Shown: positions 45,522 through 57,623, numbered from the stretch's first letter. The stretch: DNA of 64,000 nt from Anaeramoeba flamelloides (GCA_027625915.1 JANTQA010000070.1:2361001-2425000), one strand, 5' to 3'. Notes: generated by a model from the letters alone, not told the origin. Numbers and translations: made by a program.

Positions 45522-46161
45522 TTGCAAAATTTGGGACTAACTTTAAACTTATTATTATTTTCTTTTTTTCATTTATCTTTCAAAAAATATAGTGATTATA
45601 CTATATTTTTATCTATTAATCTACATTGGTTATTATCTCGAAACACTTTGTTAAAATACATTATAATTCAAAAAAAAAAAACAATTAAACAAATTTTTTT
45701 TTGATGAAAAATCTGCCCGTATTTTTGAAATTTGACTGATATAAAAATAAATTATTTCAGAAATCTAAGAATAAAAATTATTGGACCTTCTCTGAGATGG
45801 GCGAATGGTATTTTTGTTAAAATAAAATCCCTTGAATTAATATTTTGTAGAACTGATAGTCCTAACATTTTTATTTTTATAATTCTAATAGTATTTTATG
45901 ATAAGAAAATCAAAAATAAAATTGTATAAAAATTGGTTTATTTTTAAAAGAATTTCTACAAAAAAATCGAATCATTCCATTAAGATTTTTAAAGTTGAAA
46001 AACAAGTTTTTTATCAAGTATACTTTATAGTTTGTCAAAATAAGTGTTCTATTCACTTTTCTAAAAAAATCCATGTTACCAAACCCAGGTTTCAAATATT
46101 GATTTTACAAATAGATAATTTGTCATCTATTGATCAAAAACAAGTCAGAATTTTTTTCTAA
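45522..46161 (+). other. run of three successive plus-strand frames, possible gene relic
   Basis: Three ATG-led frames of 60, 65 and 87 codons lie one after another (45522-45704, 45732-45929, 45898-46161). The stop density is low for this composition. Some stretches (GPSLRWANGIFVKIKSLELI, QVFYQVYFIVCQNKCSIHFS) look protein-like. No family was recognised. It is about 310 bp upstream of the Rab start. Confidence 0.25.
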
Positions 46162-46471
46162 TTAAAAAAAAAATCAGATACCAAACCCCAATTGAGAAAA
46201 GCATCAAAAGAAGTTCTTCATTGACGATAAGGGTTTATACATAAATATAAAATTGCAAGGCTTTTAAACGGTTATTTGAAAAAATAAATGAATAAAAATG
46301 TGCATTTCATTTACCTAAAAGAGTATTTCAAAGGGTTTGATTGCAATTCTGATCTCACTTTGAAATAGGAGAATGGAAATGAAGTCTAAATAAATCCAAA
46401 CATTTTCCTTGTATTTATTGGGCAAATCCAAACAATTCATTTTTTTAATAAATCTTTTTCATTGTTTAGGA

Positions 46472-47557
46472 ATGAACAATTCAGGAGTTCAATTAAAACT
46501 TGTGTTGTTAGGTGACTCTGCTGTCGGAAAGTCTTCGATAGTACTTCGATTTTGCAAAAATCAATTCTCTGATGAAGCAGAACCTACTATTGGCGCAAGC
46601 TTTATCAACCATGATTTAGAATTGGAAGAATCTGAAGTCAAACTTCAAATATGGGTTTGTTTTTAACTTTGCTTTGCTTTACTTTTACTTCTCTCACTAA
46701 AACTTTTCTTAGTGGATCTTTAAAAAAAAAATTTCAGAAAGAAAAACAAAGAACTTGAAAAACAAAAATTTTGTTATTGTATTAACTCAATTTATTCCTT
46801 TAAAAAATCATCAAAAAAAAAAATAAAACTTTTTGAAAAAAGGATACCGCAGGACAAGAAAGATTTCACTCTCTAGCGCCAATGTAAATATTTCTTTTTC
46901 ATTTTTTTTTTATTGTTTTTTCTTTTTGTTGTTGCCTTCAGATTTTACTTCAAAATTAATTCGATCAATATTTTTTCAAGACAAAAACAACAGGAAGAAC
47001 AGATTTCACTTAATTTTCAATGAAAATTTTGTTTCTTTGAATTTTATTCCTTTTTCGTTTCTTATTTCCTCTTTTTCTTCTTCATTTTTATAATCTTTCT
47101 TCAATTTCCTTTTTGTTTTTGTTTTTTTTTTTTTTTTTAATGTGCCTTATCATATTCAAATCATAATAGGTACTATCGAGGGGCGAAAGGAGCTGTAATT
47201 GTTTATGATGTCACAAACAATGAAAGTTTTGAAAGAGCAAAAGACTGGGTCAAAGAAATCCAAGAGAAGGGATCCCAAAATGCAAAAATAGCACTTGTTG
47301 GAAACAAAATCGATCTTGACGAATATCGAGTTGAAACAGAAGTCGCAGAAAAATATGCAACGGAAAACGGTCTTTTATTTTTTGAAGCCTCAGCAAAAAC
47401 GGGAATTGGTATCTCAGAAATCTTTGTAGGACTTTCAAAAGTATTACCTAAAACACCCATTGAAGACGATCTTAATTCAAGCGAATTATCTTCTGATGAA
47501 GTTGTAAATCTTGAAGAGAATGACCTACCAAAAAAAAAATCAGGGGGTTGTTGTTAA
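46472..47557 (+). CDS. Rab5/Rab21-type small GTPase, three exons
   Basis: Exons 46472-46654, 46843-46883 and 47170-47557 join to 203 residues. Both introns are GT-AG (188 and 286 bp). The first lies between IW and DTAGQE; the second splits the ATG codon of LAPMYYRGA. The start is MNNSGVQLKLVLLGDSAVGK, following an AG that could end a leader intron. G1 is GDSAVGKSS, switch I has EPTIGASF, G3 is DTAGQERFHSLAPMYYRGA, G4 is NKID and G5 is SAK. SAVGKSSIVLRF, TIGASF and FHSLAPMYYRGA are the signature of the Rab5/21/22 group, which controls early endosome fusion and uptake. The C-terminus KKKSGGCC carries the double cysteine for geranylgeranylation. All nucleotide-binding residues are intact, including the catalytic Gln of DTAGQ. 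The exact subfamily is not settled. Confidence 0.95.
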
Positions 47558-48544
47558 AAAATTTATTTACTTTTGTTTTTTTTTTGAGTAATAATACTTT
47601 CAACAATAATACGTTTTTTTATTTTCTGTTTGAATTTTTTATTTAATTGAGTTTTTGTTGTTTTGTTTTGAATTTCGAATTGGAATTCAATTTGCTTGTG
47701 TACTCTTCTTCATTTATTCAGAGTCGACTCCAAATAATTGTTTGTTTGTCTCAAATTGGTTCCATTGTTGGCTTTTCTTTCAATTGTTAAGTGGTTTCTT
47801 TCAGTATTCTCATCTGGGTATTGTTGAAATATTCTAAATTTATCAAATTTCATCCATTGTTAAAAGTAGAAAACAAAAAAAAATCATCAAATCTGAAAAA
47901 ATAATACAGAAAGACTTTATATGAAAATTAATATTTATTTTATTGACACTATTTTTTAGATAAATTATACAGTGATCAGAAAATATCTATTTTGATAATT
48001 ACTTTATTTTTTTAGAATTAACAAAAAAAAATAATACTATCTTTTTTTTATATATTTTTCAAAATATTCAATTCTAAATTTATTAATTTAATCAAAAACT
48101 TTTTTTATCAAAAAGTTACATTAAAATAATTAGTTTCTGCCCTGAAGAAATCTAAAAATAAAGTATATTATCTTCGAATGAAAATAATATTAATACCTGA
48201 TGGTTAAAATACCACTCAGATTTTAATTAGAAAAAAAGTACAATTTGTTAATCTGGTCAATTAAAAATATTTTATGTACAGTAAAAAAACCGAAACAATT
48301 TTCAAAAAAAAACCAAATTTCGAGATCAATTTAAAGATTTATTTATCAGTGGTAAGACTCCAAATTTGGTAAAATATTTTTCTGAAATTGGTCTCAATAT
48401 GTATATTCATTGCGTAAAATATTCAATATTTTTAAAAAATTAAATAATCAATTAATAAATTATTTTTATCAATTAATTCTACATTTTTAAAATATATTGA
48501 TGTTGCAATTTTTTTTATATAAAAGGAAAAAAAAAAACCAATCA

Positions 48545-48640
48545 GTCTTTAGGGTTTTTGTTTTGATAATTATTTATTAAATCTTGAAATTTTAAAACCA
48601 CAAAAATAATTACTTTTTTAAGGTTCTAAATATTAATTTT
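48545..48640 (+). repeat. dispersed repeat family D, copy 3
   Basis: AGTCTTTAGGGTTTTTGTTT..GATAATTATTTATTAAATCTTG matches 6465-6560 and 23085-23165. It is short and diverged. Confidence 0.45.
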
Positions 48641-48674
48641 ATTATAACGATTAATATTAATATTTTGGTTTACT

Positions 48675-48881
48675 TAAACCCCAATTCAAAATTTTCAACA
48701 CATCAAAATTCGATTTGTTGAAAATGAAAAATTATTTAATCAATTCTCGAAGAAATACCAAATTATGACCATTCACCAATTGTAACATTAATATTGTTTA
48801 TAGATTACAATACTCAGAAAACAAAAAATAAATAATTATCAATACTAAAAAATTATCGGTGTGTCAAAATTTTTGGAGTAA
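48675..48881. mobile_element. ~207-bp MITE sharing ends with the Tc1 transposon at 26992
   Basis: The left end TAAACCCCAATTCAAAATTT is almost the transposon's right end read backwards (TAAACCCCAATTCAAAATTT then TTGACACACC). The right end is GGTGTGTCAAAATTTTTGGA..GTA. The interior does not resemble the transposon. It is thus a candidate client element of that transposase. Confidence 0.75.
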
Positions 48882-49795
48882 AGCAAAACAAAAAAATACA
48901 TTTGTAAATTTATTTAAATTCTATTAGGAATAACGATCAATCAAATGGTTAAATACAATCCAACTAATTTTATTTGAGTTCTTCTATTTGGAACAACTCA
49001 ACTTTGGCATAATATCAATTGTTGAAAAAAATTTTTGATCGAACGAAAAAAGTTACGTAATTCAAAAAATGAAATGAAAACATAAACTCAAAGAAGAAAA
49101 AATGATTAACTTTTTTTAGAAAAATCAAAAATAAGTCCAATTTGAATGAAATTATATTAAAGTGATTGTTTGAAACATTTGAGCTGCGTGGAAAATTTTG
49201 AATTTTAGTTTATTTGTGTTTTAAAAAGCCAATAAACAACTAAATTTCGAAAATTGATAATTTTTAATAACAATTCTCATTAAAAAATCTTAATAATTTA
49301 TTGTTCAATAATATTTTTAATATATGTTTAGATCCATTTCATCCAGGAATTACTCATAAAATTTCCCCATAAATACAATATGTGTTTATTGTTTTAATAC
49401 CCATTTCAAAGAAAGTGTGTTTTTTTCTCAAATAGCAAGAATTAGTATTCTTAAAGTATTCTATTTAAAGGAAAATAACCTAGGGATTTTCTTCAAAACC
49501 AATGTAAGGAAGAAAAAAGTACATGGATCATGTCTGAATACATATTATTAATAAAATTAAAAAAATTGAAATTATATAAAAATCCTGAACCGAATCTAAC
49601 CACAAAAAAAAAGTTTTATTAGGATATAAATAACATAAATTATTAAAAATCCAAAAAAAAATAAATCAGTTAGTCAATTTGATTCTACAAATCTGAAAAA
49701 AAAAATACAAAAAACAGTTATTCGATTAATATTTATAAAAATCTGAGTTTTTTTTTATTATATAAGAGATAAAAACCCGAATCAATTTTGCCATC

Positions 49796-50472
49796 TAAAC
49801 TGTTTTTCAAATATTGTGACTCACCTGAAATAATAAATTGAAAAACAATTATCCTTTAGTATTCAAGAACAATTAATAACTAAATAAGATTTGTAATTCA
49901 CTTTTAAGTCATTATAAATATATAAACACTAATATATTAAAAATTAAAAAAAAAATAAAATTAAAAAGGGAATATACCAAAATTGCGATTATTTTTCTCG
50001 CAAATAATCTCATCGCAAATAATCACATTTTTAGAAATTTACCACCAAAAACTCAAAAAAGGTGAGTCACAATTTTTGAAATGAGCATTACGGATTTTTT
50101 ATTACTGAACTTTAACTGAAAAAAAGTTGAACAACATGATTTTTTATGAATAATTAAATCTATTTTCATATTAAAAAGGCATTATAGAGTCACAATTTTC
50201 ATAGTAATTATTTGTCTTTTAGATCTCTTACTTTTTCCACATAATCTTTTTTTAAAAGAAAAAAAAAAAAAATTTTAAGAAAAAAAAAACAAAAGAAAAA
50301 GAAAAAGAAAAACAAAAATTTGAAAAAGTAAAACAAAAATTTCCAAAATTAGAAAAAATGAATCTGATCCAAAAATTTGAAAATATTTTTTTGTTAAGAA
50401 TACTTGAATAAACCCTCAAAAAAACTCCCATTAACATTATAAAATGAGTCAAAATTTTTGAAAAATAGTTTA
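49796..50472 (-). mobile_element. MITE family B, copy 1
   Basis: About 677 bp with ends TAAACTGTTTTTCAAATATT..GTGACTCACC and GAGTCAAAATTTTTGAAAAA..TAGTTTA. It pairs in reverse complement along its length with 60405-61034 and 59016-59590. A pyrimidine-rich middle (T/C on the minus strand at 50250-50330) is kept in all copies. A local hairpin (GATTATTTTTCTCGCAAATAATC type) is at about 49986-50010. Short open frames inside are shadows of the repeat. Confidence 0.8.
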
Positions 50473-50818
50473 TGTTTAAAACATGAATAGAAATAATTAA
50501 TAGAAAATCTTAATAAATATTTATTCATATGTACTTCCTATGGAAAAAATAGAATAATTTTTTTCAATGAATCAAAAGAAATTAATCTTAATGAATTCAT
50601 TTTAAATCAAAATTGTTTGAAATTATTCTCATTTATTAATAATCATGAAATCTATGTTTTTATGCTTAAATTTCTGAAAGAGTATGTAAGTAAAGAACAA
50701 CTAGAGTGCATTTTACACTTTGCCAATAATAAAAAAATATGACTTTTTTCCTAAAAAAAAATCTAAAAATATTTTTAAATTGGATAACAGATAAAATTGA
50801 AAAAAATATAAATTTTAT

Positions 50819-51014
50819 TGCTGTGAGATCTGCTTTTGAAACATTAACTTTCAACAAAATTTAAGACACCAAAAAATCCCAAATTAGGCACATTGTTTGT
50901 TTTTTTTTTAAAAAAAAGATTATTTGTTGTGAATCCAATTAAGGGGGATACTTTGTAATTTTTTTTGCAGATATTTTCCTTTAAAGTTTGAAACTTAAAA
51001 GTGGAATTGATTGT
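50819..51014. repeat. fold-back MITE family H, copy 4
   Basis: The left arm TGCTTTTGAAACATTAACTT..TCAACAAAATTTAAGACACC and right arm TTTAAAGTTTGAAACTTAAA..AGTGGAATTGA are imperfect inverted repeats. The centre contains an unrelated GGGGGATAC stretch. Confidence 0.65.
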
Positions 51015-52579
51015 AAAAAAGAATTATATTATTTATTCAGAATCTTCATATGGGAACGAACACGTAAATAATTGAACATTCGTTATAAACCGATCTTTTC
51101 AGAGGTTTTTTAACATTATTATACTTGTAAGTATAAGACAATTTGACTCTATCTCAAAAAAAAAAGTAACAAAAAAACTTAATATTAAAAAAATATCTTT
51201 AAAAAGAATCCATGTAATAAATAGATTAAAATAATTTCAAAAGTGAAAAAAAAAAATTGAAAATAACTTAGATTTTGTAATTTCTATTAATTTATATTTA
51301 TTTTTATATATCTAGATATTGATTTTATATAACGCCCATTGGTATAAATATAAAAAAATGAACCAATTCAAATTTACTCTCAGCATATTATGAAAAAAGT
51401 GATTGGATCTTTCCAAGGGCATCTATTATCGCAACTTATCTTGCCATTTAATTCTAATTTTCCACTAGAAAGTAAAAAAAAAATATTTTCTGATTCTGTT
51501 CAAATATATTAATAATATTATATACCTTTTGGAAAAGAGTCTTAATCCATTTAAAAATCCACACATAAAATTAATTGAGAATAATAACATGATTCAGGAT
51601 GAAAAGGCATAGTAAAAATCTAAATATAATAAATAAACATAAGGTAATTTTTATCGAGTTAGTGGATTTTTTTAAAAAAAAACACATCTTGAATATAATT
51701 TCATAAAAGTAAAAAATTCTTTTAAAAAAACACTTAATTTGTATATTCAACAAAAAAAGAACAATAATAAAGTAAAAATAACTACCCTCAAATATCCCAA
51801 TTTGAATTAATTTTTTTATTCTCTCAGAATATTTGATTTGACACAAGGTGATTCAAAAATAAAGGTTAAATTTACTAATACACCAGTTTACTATTTTTTA
51901 CAAATTTATACCCATATATAACATCAAATTTTAATCTTGTAGTCAAAATCTGATCTCATCCCATCAAAAATATACTAAAAATATATAATTATAAAAATAA
52001 TTGATTTCCTAAATTTGGAAAAATATAAAACTGTACTAAATTTTATGAACACTTGAAAATGATATTATTAATTTTTTTAGGGAAGGAATTAAAATTATTA
52101 GATTTAGAAATAAGTGTCTTTCAACTAACCATATTAAACAATTTTTCTCGTTGGAAATTTCAACAATCTCTAAAAATTATAAAAAAGGGAAATATCATTA
52201 CAAACCACAATATTGTAGAATATCTACTTTTCTGGTTATTTTATGAAGAACCCTATTTTTTTCCATAATCAATATTGAATTGTAATCGAAGAGTGGGTTT
52301 CCAGAATCTAGGAATAATAAAAAGAATATTTATTAGATTTTTCTTTTAATTTTTTCAATGAAAAAAAAAAAAATAAAATAAAAACATTAAAACTGGAATA
52401 GTTCACAAATAATTCTAAAATTGTAAAAATATACCCAATATTTGTTTAGATACTAAACGCAAAATAAAAGGAAAACCAAAAATTTTGATATATACAAAGA
52501 AAAGCCAAATATTGATTTCATTGAAGATTTCAATCATTTTATCTCAAATTGTGTAGTTGAGTATCACCAAGTGTTTCTC

Positions 52580-53420
52580 TTTTTGAGAATTCAAAAGAAT
52601 TGAGTAAAATCATGAATTTTACTTGATTATTTTAAATTCTGGAAAATTTCACGTAAAGTGCCCTAGATTATTTTTACATTTTGAAATGAAAAGAAAATTT
52701 TCTTTTTATTTCAAAAAGTTAATAAAACCTAACGGCCCTTTTCTTGGGGGTTTCTATTTTATTTGAAAAATCTATAGATTTTCAAAATAAAACAGGAAAC
52801 TAAAAAAAAAAAAACTAAGTACCTTTTACCAGAATTCAAAAGATTTTAAACAATTCCTTTAAATTTAAGAAAAGCTAAACGTGATTTTCTTGTTTTTTTT
52901 TTTTTTTTTTTATTTATTAAGTGTTCTATGTTTTTTTAGAGGTTTTCTATTTTATTTGTGGTTTTCTATTTTATTAAGAAAACCTCAAAAAAAACATAGA
53001 ACACTTCACAAAAAAATTGAAAACTAAAAAAAAACCTAACAAAAAACTATTGATTTTCCGAATAAACAGAAAATTCAAGGAAACCTAAAGACGGTTTTTT
53101 TTTTAATTCAAAAGAATAGAGCATGATCTTTGATTTATCTCACTTTCTTTAGAATTCTTTAAAAAAACACAACAGCGATTTTTTTAAAATTGAAAAGAAT
53201 AAAAAAAAACCAGTAATTTGTTTTAATTTCAAAAAGTAAAAAAAACCCAACTGTGCTTTTCCAAAATTCAAAAGAATGAAGAAAAATCAAAGATTTAACT
53301 CAATTATTTTAAATTCTGGAAAAACTAAACGGCGTTTTTTTTGAGGTTTTATTTTTGTTTTGAAAATCTATCGATTTTCTAATCAAAACAACAATTAAAA
53401 AAAAACTAACAACACACAAA
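52580..53420. repeat. array of tandem palindromic modules
   Basis: About ten consecutive imperfect palindromes fall into three kinds. P1 is built on GAATTCAAAAGAATTGAGTA..TTTTAAATTCTGGAAAA (near 52590, 52831, 53106, 53263). P2 is CTTTTTGAAA-type arms (near 52678, 53190). P3 is GTTTTGAAAATCTATAGATT-type arms (near 52747, 53350). A near-perfect 28-bp hairpin (27/28) sits at 52919-53006 with a 32-bp loop. Short linkers such as CTAAACGGCG and CCTAACGGCC recur. No frame was found. Single modules also occur at 34135-34300 and 56735-56890. Confidence 0.7.
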
Positions 53421-54094
53421 GAAAAGTAATTCACTCTCTTTAAAAATAAATACAATATTTTATAAAGGTTTTTTTGGTGGAATAAATATTTTCTTTTTTT
53501 GGATTCTTAACAGGTTTTCTTTGGGGCAGCGACAGTTCAACCACAAATTCTAAAAATCAGTAGGCTTTGGTTTAAGATTTTGCATATTCTGATCAAACCT
53601 TTAATTTTTGAAAAAAAAAGATTTTGATTCTGAACAAAAAACTAATTTAATCAATTCAAGAAGAAACACCAAACTGTTGAAAAGACAATGAATTCATTTA
53701 AAATAATTTAATTTTATTTTATAAAACACTCAAAGAAGGAGAATAAAGCCAAAACAAAAAGAAATTAAAAAAATAATAATAAGAAGAAGAAAAAGGGAAA
53801 AGAAGAAAAAGTTTGTGGAAAAAAAATATTCTGAAGAATTAAAAGAAAAAAATGTTTTCGATCGTGCAACAGGGTTTCCAAAAAATTAGTTTCAAAAATA
53901 TCTTTTTAAAACAGTTCTAAAAATAGTCCGATTTAAGATTAACAAACTAATTTCCAGAAACTACTAAAAACAAATTTGGAACACTTTTTCAAAAAAGACA
54001 CAATAAAACCGAAAATTATTATTTTAGTATTTTTGTTTTATGTTTTTTGCACATTAATTAATTATTTAAGAAATTCAGTGTTTGAAAAAGTAAT

Positions 54095-54781
54095 TTACAA
54101 GATTAAGCATTTCTTCTTCTTCTTCTTTTTTGGACCACGCTTAACTCTCATCAATCGCACAAGATCATAAAACGCATCTTCAACACCAATATCAAGTTTG
54201 GCAGACGTTTCTATATACCCACAGCCAAGGCTCTCTGCCAATTCTTTCCCCTCTTCTGTTGTAATTTTACGCTTTGATTCAAGATCGATTTTGTTTGCGG
54301 CGATCACAATTGGCTCGTCGCCGGAGTCCTTTACCATCAAGATTTCGTCTCTGAGTGTTGGGATCAATTCGAAGGAAGATCGATCAATGACGGAGTAGAC
54401 CAACAGAAAGCCTTCGCCAGATCTGATATAAGATGGCCTCATGGCAGCATAATCTTCTTGGCCCGCTGTATCCAAAATTTCGAGAAACGCAACCTCTCCG
54501 TCAATTTCGCATTGCTTTCGATGTATGTCTTCGATTGTTGGATCTTGTTATTTTTAAGTTCAAATCAGTAGGTTTCACAAAATATTTCAAAAAAAAAAAA
54601 AAAAAAACATTTTTAATAAATTTGTAACAGACAAAACAAGGTGCCAAAAAAAAAAAAAAAAAGAATTACCATAATTAATAACAAATCGATTATAACACAA
54701 CTGAACTGTCACTGACGATTTTCCAGTTCCACCAGATCCAAGAAGAACGAGTGAATATTCAAAATCAGCTTTTTTCGACAT
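54095..54781 (-). CDS. Ras/Rap-type small GTPase, two exons
   Basis: Exon 1 is 54781-54670 and exon 2 is 54543-54095, joined across a 126-bp GT-AG intron that splits the Asp codon of NYDPTIED; this gives 186 residues. The start is MSKKADFEYSLVLLGSGGTG. G1 is GSGGTGKSS (Thr where Ras has Val14). The effector loop YDPTIEDIHRKQ is of classic Ras/Rap type. G3 is DTAGQEDYAAMRPSYIRSGEGFLLVYS, keeping the catalytic Gln; G4 is NKID and G5 is ETSAK. The C-terminus has a run of Lys and then CLIL, a CAAX box whose final Leu favours geranylgeranylation, so it should sit on the plasma membrane through lipid and charge. It is typical of Ras-family switches for signalling and chemotaxis; the partner pathway is not visible. 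Confidence 0.95.
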
Positions 54782-56089
54782 AAAGGTAATTAAAAAAAAA
54801 ATTGTGAAATTTTAAAAAAGTTTAGAAAAAAATGATAAAATTCCCTTACACAAAAACTTTTTGAGAAAATTCAAAATACATTCTTGTGAGCAATCTTTCC
54901 AATTTTTCTGACCGTTAAGAGATTAACACCCAAAGACAAAAAAATTTTTTAGAGGGTTTCAACTTGTTAGAATAATTTTGCCTAAAGAGGAAAGAAAAAT
55001 CGATAATTTGGTGGTTGTGGTAAACTTTTGTTCTCTGGAGATTCGTTGTTGGATCTCGCTCTGCTAACTTTTTAGGGTGAATGAAGAAGGAATTTTTTTC
55101 AAATCAGTTCTTGAAATTCGAATTTGTTCACAGAAAAGTTTGAAGAAAAACAAAATTTTTCATAATAAAGAAGGAACTGATAGTTTTCAATTCAGATTTT
55201 TAATAAAGTTGGATTTGTCTGTTTTGGGAAAAAAATGTTTAACAGGTAGAAAAGTTAAACAACTTTTCAATAAAGTGACTGTGATGAAAACGAAAAGCAT
55301 AAACAAGGAAAAGAAGAACTGAATTCACTTTCAAGAATCATTCATTTTTTATTTTCAATCAAATCAAGAAAAAGAATTTAGTTTTCCTTTTTTATCAAAA
55401 TCCGTTTAGATTTTTTTTCTGATCCTTCAATAATATCTTTTTCAATCAATTTCTTAAGGTTTATAATCCTTGAAAATTGAATCAAGTTTTATCCTGTATT
55501 GAGTTTTTCTACTTGTTGTTTTGGTTCTTAGATGGTCGATCTTGTTCTTGGTATGGGTTTTAAGAGTTGTTCAAAATTGCAATTTTTGACAATAAATTTT
55601 TTTTTTTTCCGAAATCCAAATTGAAGAGTGTAACAATAATAAATTTGAAGGAATTTAAGAATTAATTTTTCGTTTTTGGTTTAATGTTTAAAAAATTCCT
55701 TTCTGTCTCTATTGTTTTGATTTTAGAAACTATCTCCTTGTTATGTTATGAGTTTGGCCTGGAAGAACAAGAAATATGAGATTGCTCAAAGTGATATAAG
55801 ATGATGTTGAGAAGTTCCAAGAACAACGATTAATCTAATCTTAGCACTAGAACAATCTCAAATTTTGAGTCTGGAAGGGGATTCAAAACGAGGATTTATA
55901 AAAGGTGATTTTTGAACAAATGAAACAATAAGATATGCTATTTATTTTTTTAACTTGGGATCTAAAACAATAATATGACTAACAAATGAAAACAAACCAA
56001 CAAATTATGCCCAAAACAACTAATTTGTTGTTTTTTGTATGGTACTTTAAATAACTAGTTTTTTCCAAGGATCTTTTCATTTTCTCACA
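54782..56089. other. spacer upstream of the Ras gene, with unassigned coding-like patch
   Basis: The region just above the Ras start must hold its promoter, but no motif is recognisable. Around 55490-55910 the sequence is richer in G and C and several frames look weakly protein-like (MSLAWKNKKYEIAQSDIR; EVPRTTINLILALEQSQILS), with stops between. No gene can be supported. Confidence 0.4.
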
Positions 56090-56329
56090 ATGGAGTCATT
56101 GGAGTTAAAGGTTACATTTTCACCCATTAAGGATAAAACTTGGTTTAAATTTTATAGAAACAAACTAGATCCTACCAACTTTTCAAAGAGTTTCTATCCT
56201 TCTTTTTTTTTTACCCATGTTAAGAAACACCCTGAAGTGATCAAACATAAAACCTGTGTGTATTATATGTTCTTAACAGTGACTAATTTTGAGCATTCCT
56301 CTCCAAAATTTCTTGACCTAACAAAGTAA
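56090..56329 (+). CDS. hypothetical 79-residue protein or first exon
   Basis: ATG at 56090 to TAA. It reads MESLELKVTFSPIKDKTWFK then FYRNKLDPTNFSKSFYPSFF and ends in NFEHSSPKFLDLTK. Codon use and residue mix are protein-like, with Trp, Pro, His, Asp and Cys present, unlike the Phe/Ile/Lys chance frames around it. The stop overlaps a donor-like AAAGTAAAAT, so the frame may be a first exon whose partner was not found. There is no recognised domain, signal peptide or membrane segment. A composite repeat follows at 56400. Confidence 0.45.
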   Translation: MESLELKVTFSPIKDKTWFKFYRNKLDPTNFSKSFYPSFFFTHVKKHPEVIKHKTCVYYMFLTVTNFEHSSPKFLDLTK

Positions 56330-56399
56330 AATCAAATTTATTTTTTTCTTTCGATTTCTTAAATCACTATTATGAAAAAATTTTTTCAAAAAAAAAATA

Positions 56400-56900
56400 A
56401 ACATTTGCTAATTTTTGACTTTTTGATAACTTCACTTAGAATAAACACTATTGGTTAATAAAAGATCTTGGATCAAAAATTATTTTTCAAGATATTTGAA
56501 AATTTAAGTTGCAAAATTCAATTTTACAGGTTCTATTAAGATTTTTTTCGAATTTAATATTAAAAAATTTGAATATTTTGATCTTCACAGTTAAAAATTT
56601 ATAATCATAAATTTGAAGGCATTGGAAAATTAATAAATATATTTCAAACGGATAACCAATTATTTTGATTATTATGGAATTATTTATTGATATAAATTGA
56701 AAAATATATTTTTTTTTTGATTTTTCGTTAGGTTTTTTTTTAATTTATGAAATTACAGAAAATTTTATAAATTTTCGGTTTATTCCAAAAAGTAAAAAAA
56801 ACCGCCGTTATATTTTCCAGAATTTATAATAATTGAGTAAAATCCCTGATATTTCTCTATTCTTTTGAATTCTGGAAAAGCTAGGCACGTGACAGATACT
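56400..56900 (+). repeat. composite repeat G/F, copy 2
   Basis: The first part (56440-56705; GGTTAATAAAAGATCTTGGA, then AACCAATTATTTTGATTATT) matches 33470-33780. It is followed in the same order by palindromic modules, CCAAAAAGTAAAAAAAACCG and TTCCAGAATTTATAATAATT..TCTTTTGAATTCTGGAAAAG (56735-56890). The shared order in two places shows that the palindromes belong to a larger repeat. Confidence 0.6.
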
Positions 56901-57104
56901 TACAATAATTATCATTAGGAATTTTTTTTTCTCTGTTTCAGTTTTATTAGATGAGTACAATGTTTTCAAAACTATTCGTTATTATCTGTCAAATTAAATA
57001 TCTCCAGATTGAATTCAACTATAATTCATCTTCAGTTTATTTGTAATTTTTTACCTGAAAAATGCCTTTTTTTCTAGACAAGAGACTCTTAAAAAAGTTG
57101 GTTA

Positions 57105-57623
57105 TAAACTAAATTTCATAATAAATGGCCCATCTTACAATTGAATTTTGAATTGCTTTTGTATCGTTTTAAATTTTTTCCTCTCACAATGAAAAGTTTG
57201 CAAATAAATCATTTTTTCTCTTTTTTATTTTTTCCACAGTGTTTTGTTAAAATGGAAAATGAAAACGAAAAATCTGAAAGAAGTAACAGATGAATTAATG
57301 AAAAAATTGGTTTCAAATATGAAAAAGAGATTAGATTTAGTTATTTAAATGGAAGGAGAATCGATAAATAGGTTTTATTCATTTTTTTAAATTTTCTATT
57401 TTTTATGTAATTTTTGTTTCAAAATAAATAGCCTAATTTTTTTTTAACAGTTTTTTTTTATTTTTTTTTCTTTTATTTTTAGACAAAAGATAAATATCTC
57501 TAGAGTATAGTATTGAATATTAAAATCTAAATTTTTATATTATAATAGATTACTTCAATTATTAAAATTATTTTTATTTAAAATTTGATTTTTAATGCGC
57601 CAATGATTATGAAAGATAGTTTA
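57105..57623 (+). mobile_element. internally deleted Tc1-like element, copy 2 (family T)
   Basis: About 519 bp, the inverted partner of 10643-11159. It starts TAAACTAAATTTCATAATAA..ATGGCCCATC and ends GCGCCAATGATTATGAAAGA..TAGTTTA. Around 57255-57375 one frame reads KMKTKNLKEVTDELMKKLVS then NMKKRLDLVI, a stop, and MEGESINRF, which is the C-terminal tail of a Tc1-type transposase. The rest of that gene is absent. The two copies keep the same deletion, so they spread after it arose. Confidence 0.85.

Larger units (their letters stand above)
39698..46471. other. gene-poor spacer
   Basis: No confident gene between the HMG-box gene and the Rab gene. It holds family C repeats, a (TA)n tract (41932-41974), a 43087-43115 T-run, a G/C-richer patch at 41690-41830 that reads as neither protein nor tRNA, a short Cys-containing frame (43619-43807) and a cluster of plus-strand frames at 45522-46161. 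Confidence 0.55.
47558..54094. other. gene-free spacer rich in small elements
   Basis: This spacer contains repeat D copy 3 (48545-48640), a MITE with Tc1-like ends (48675-48881), MITE B copy 1 (49796-50472), fold-back MITE H copy 4 (50819-51014) and the palindrome array (52580-53420). No convincing protein frame was found. Confidence 0.6.

Noticed and set aside
52580-53420. CRISPR array as an explanation for the palindrome cluster
   Set aside because: The repeats are of three kinds and imperfect, with linkers far shorter than spacers, and the genome is eukaryotic. No cas genes are present.
55077-55322. 81-codon plus-strand frame upstream of the Ras gene
   Set aside because: It has no ATG at its start (GTG), and the overlapping ATG leads to only 20 codons. 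There is no domain or second exon.
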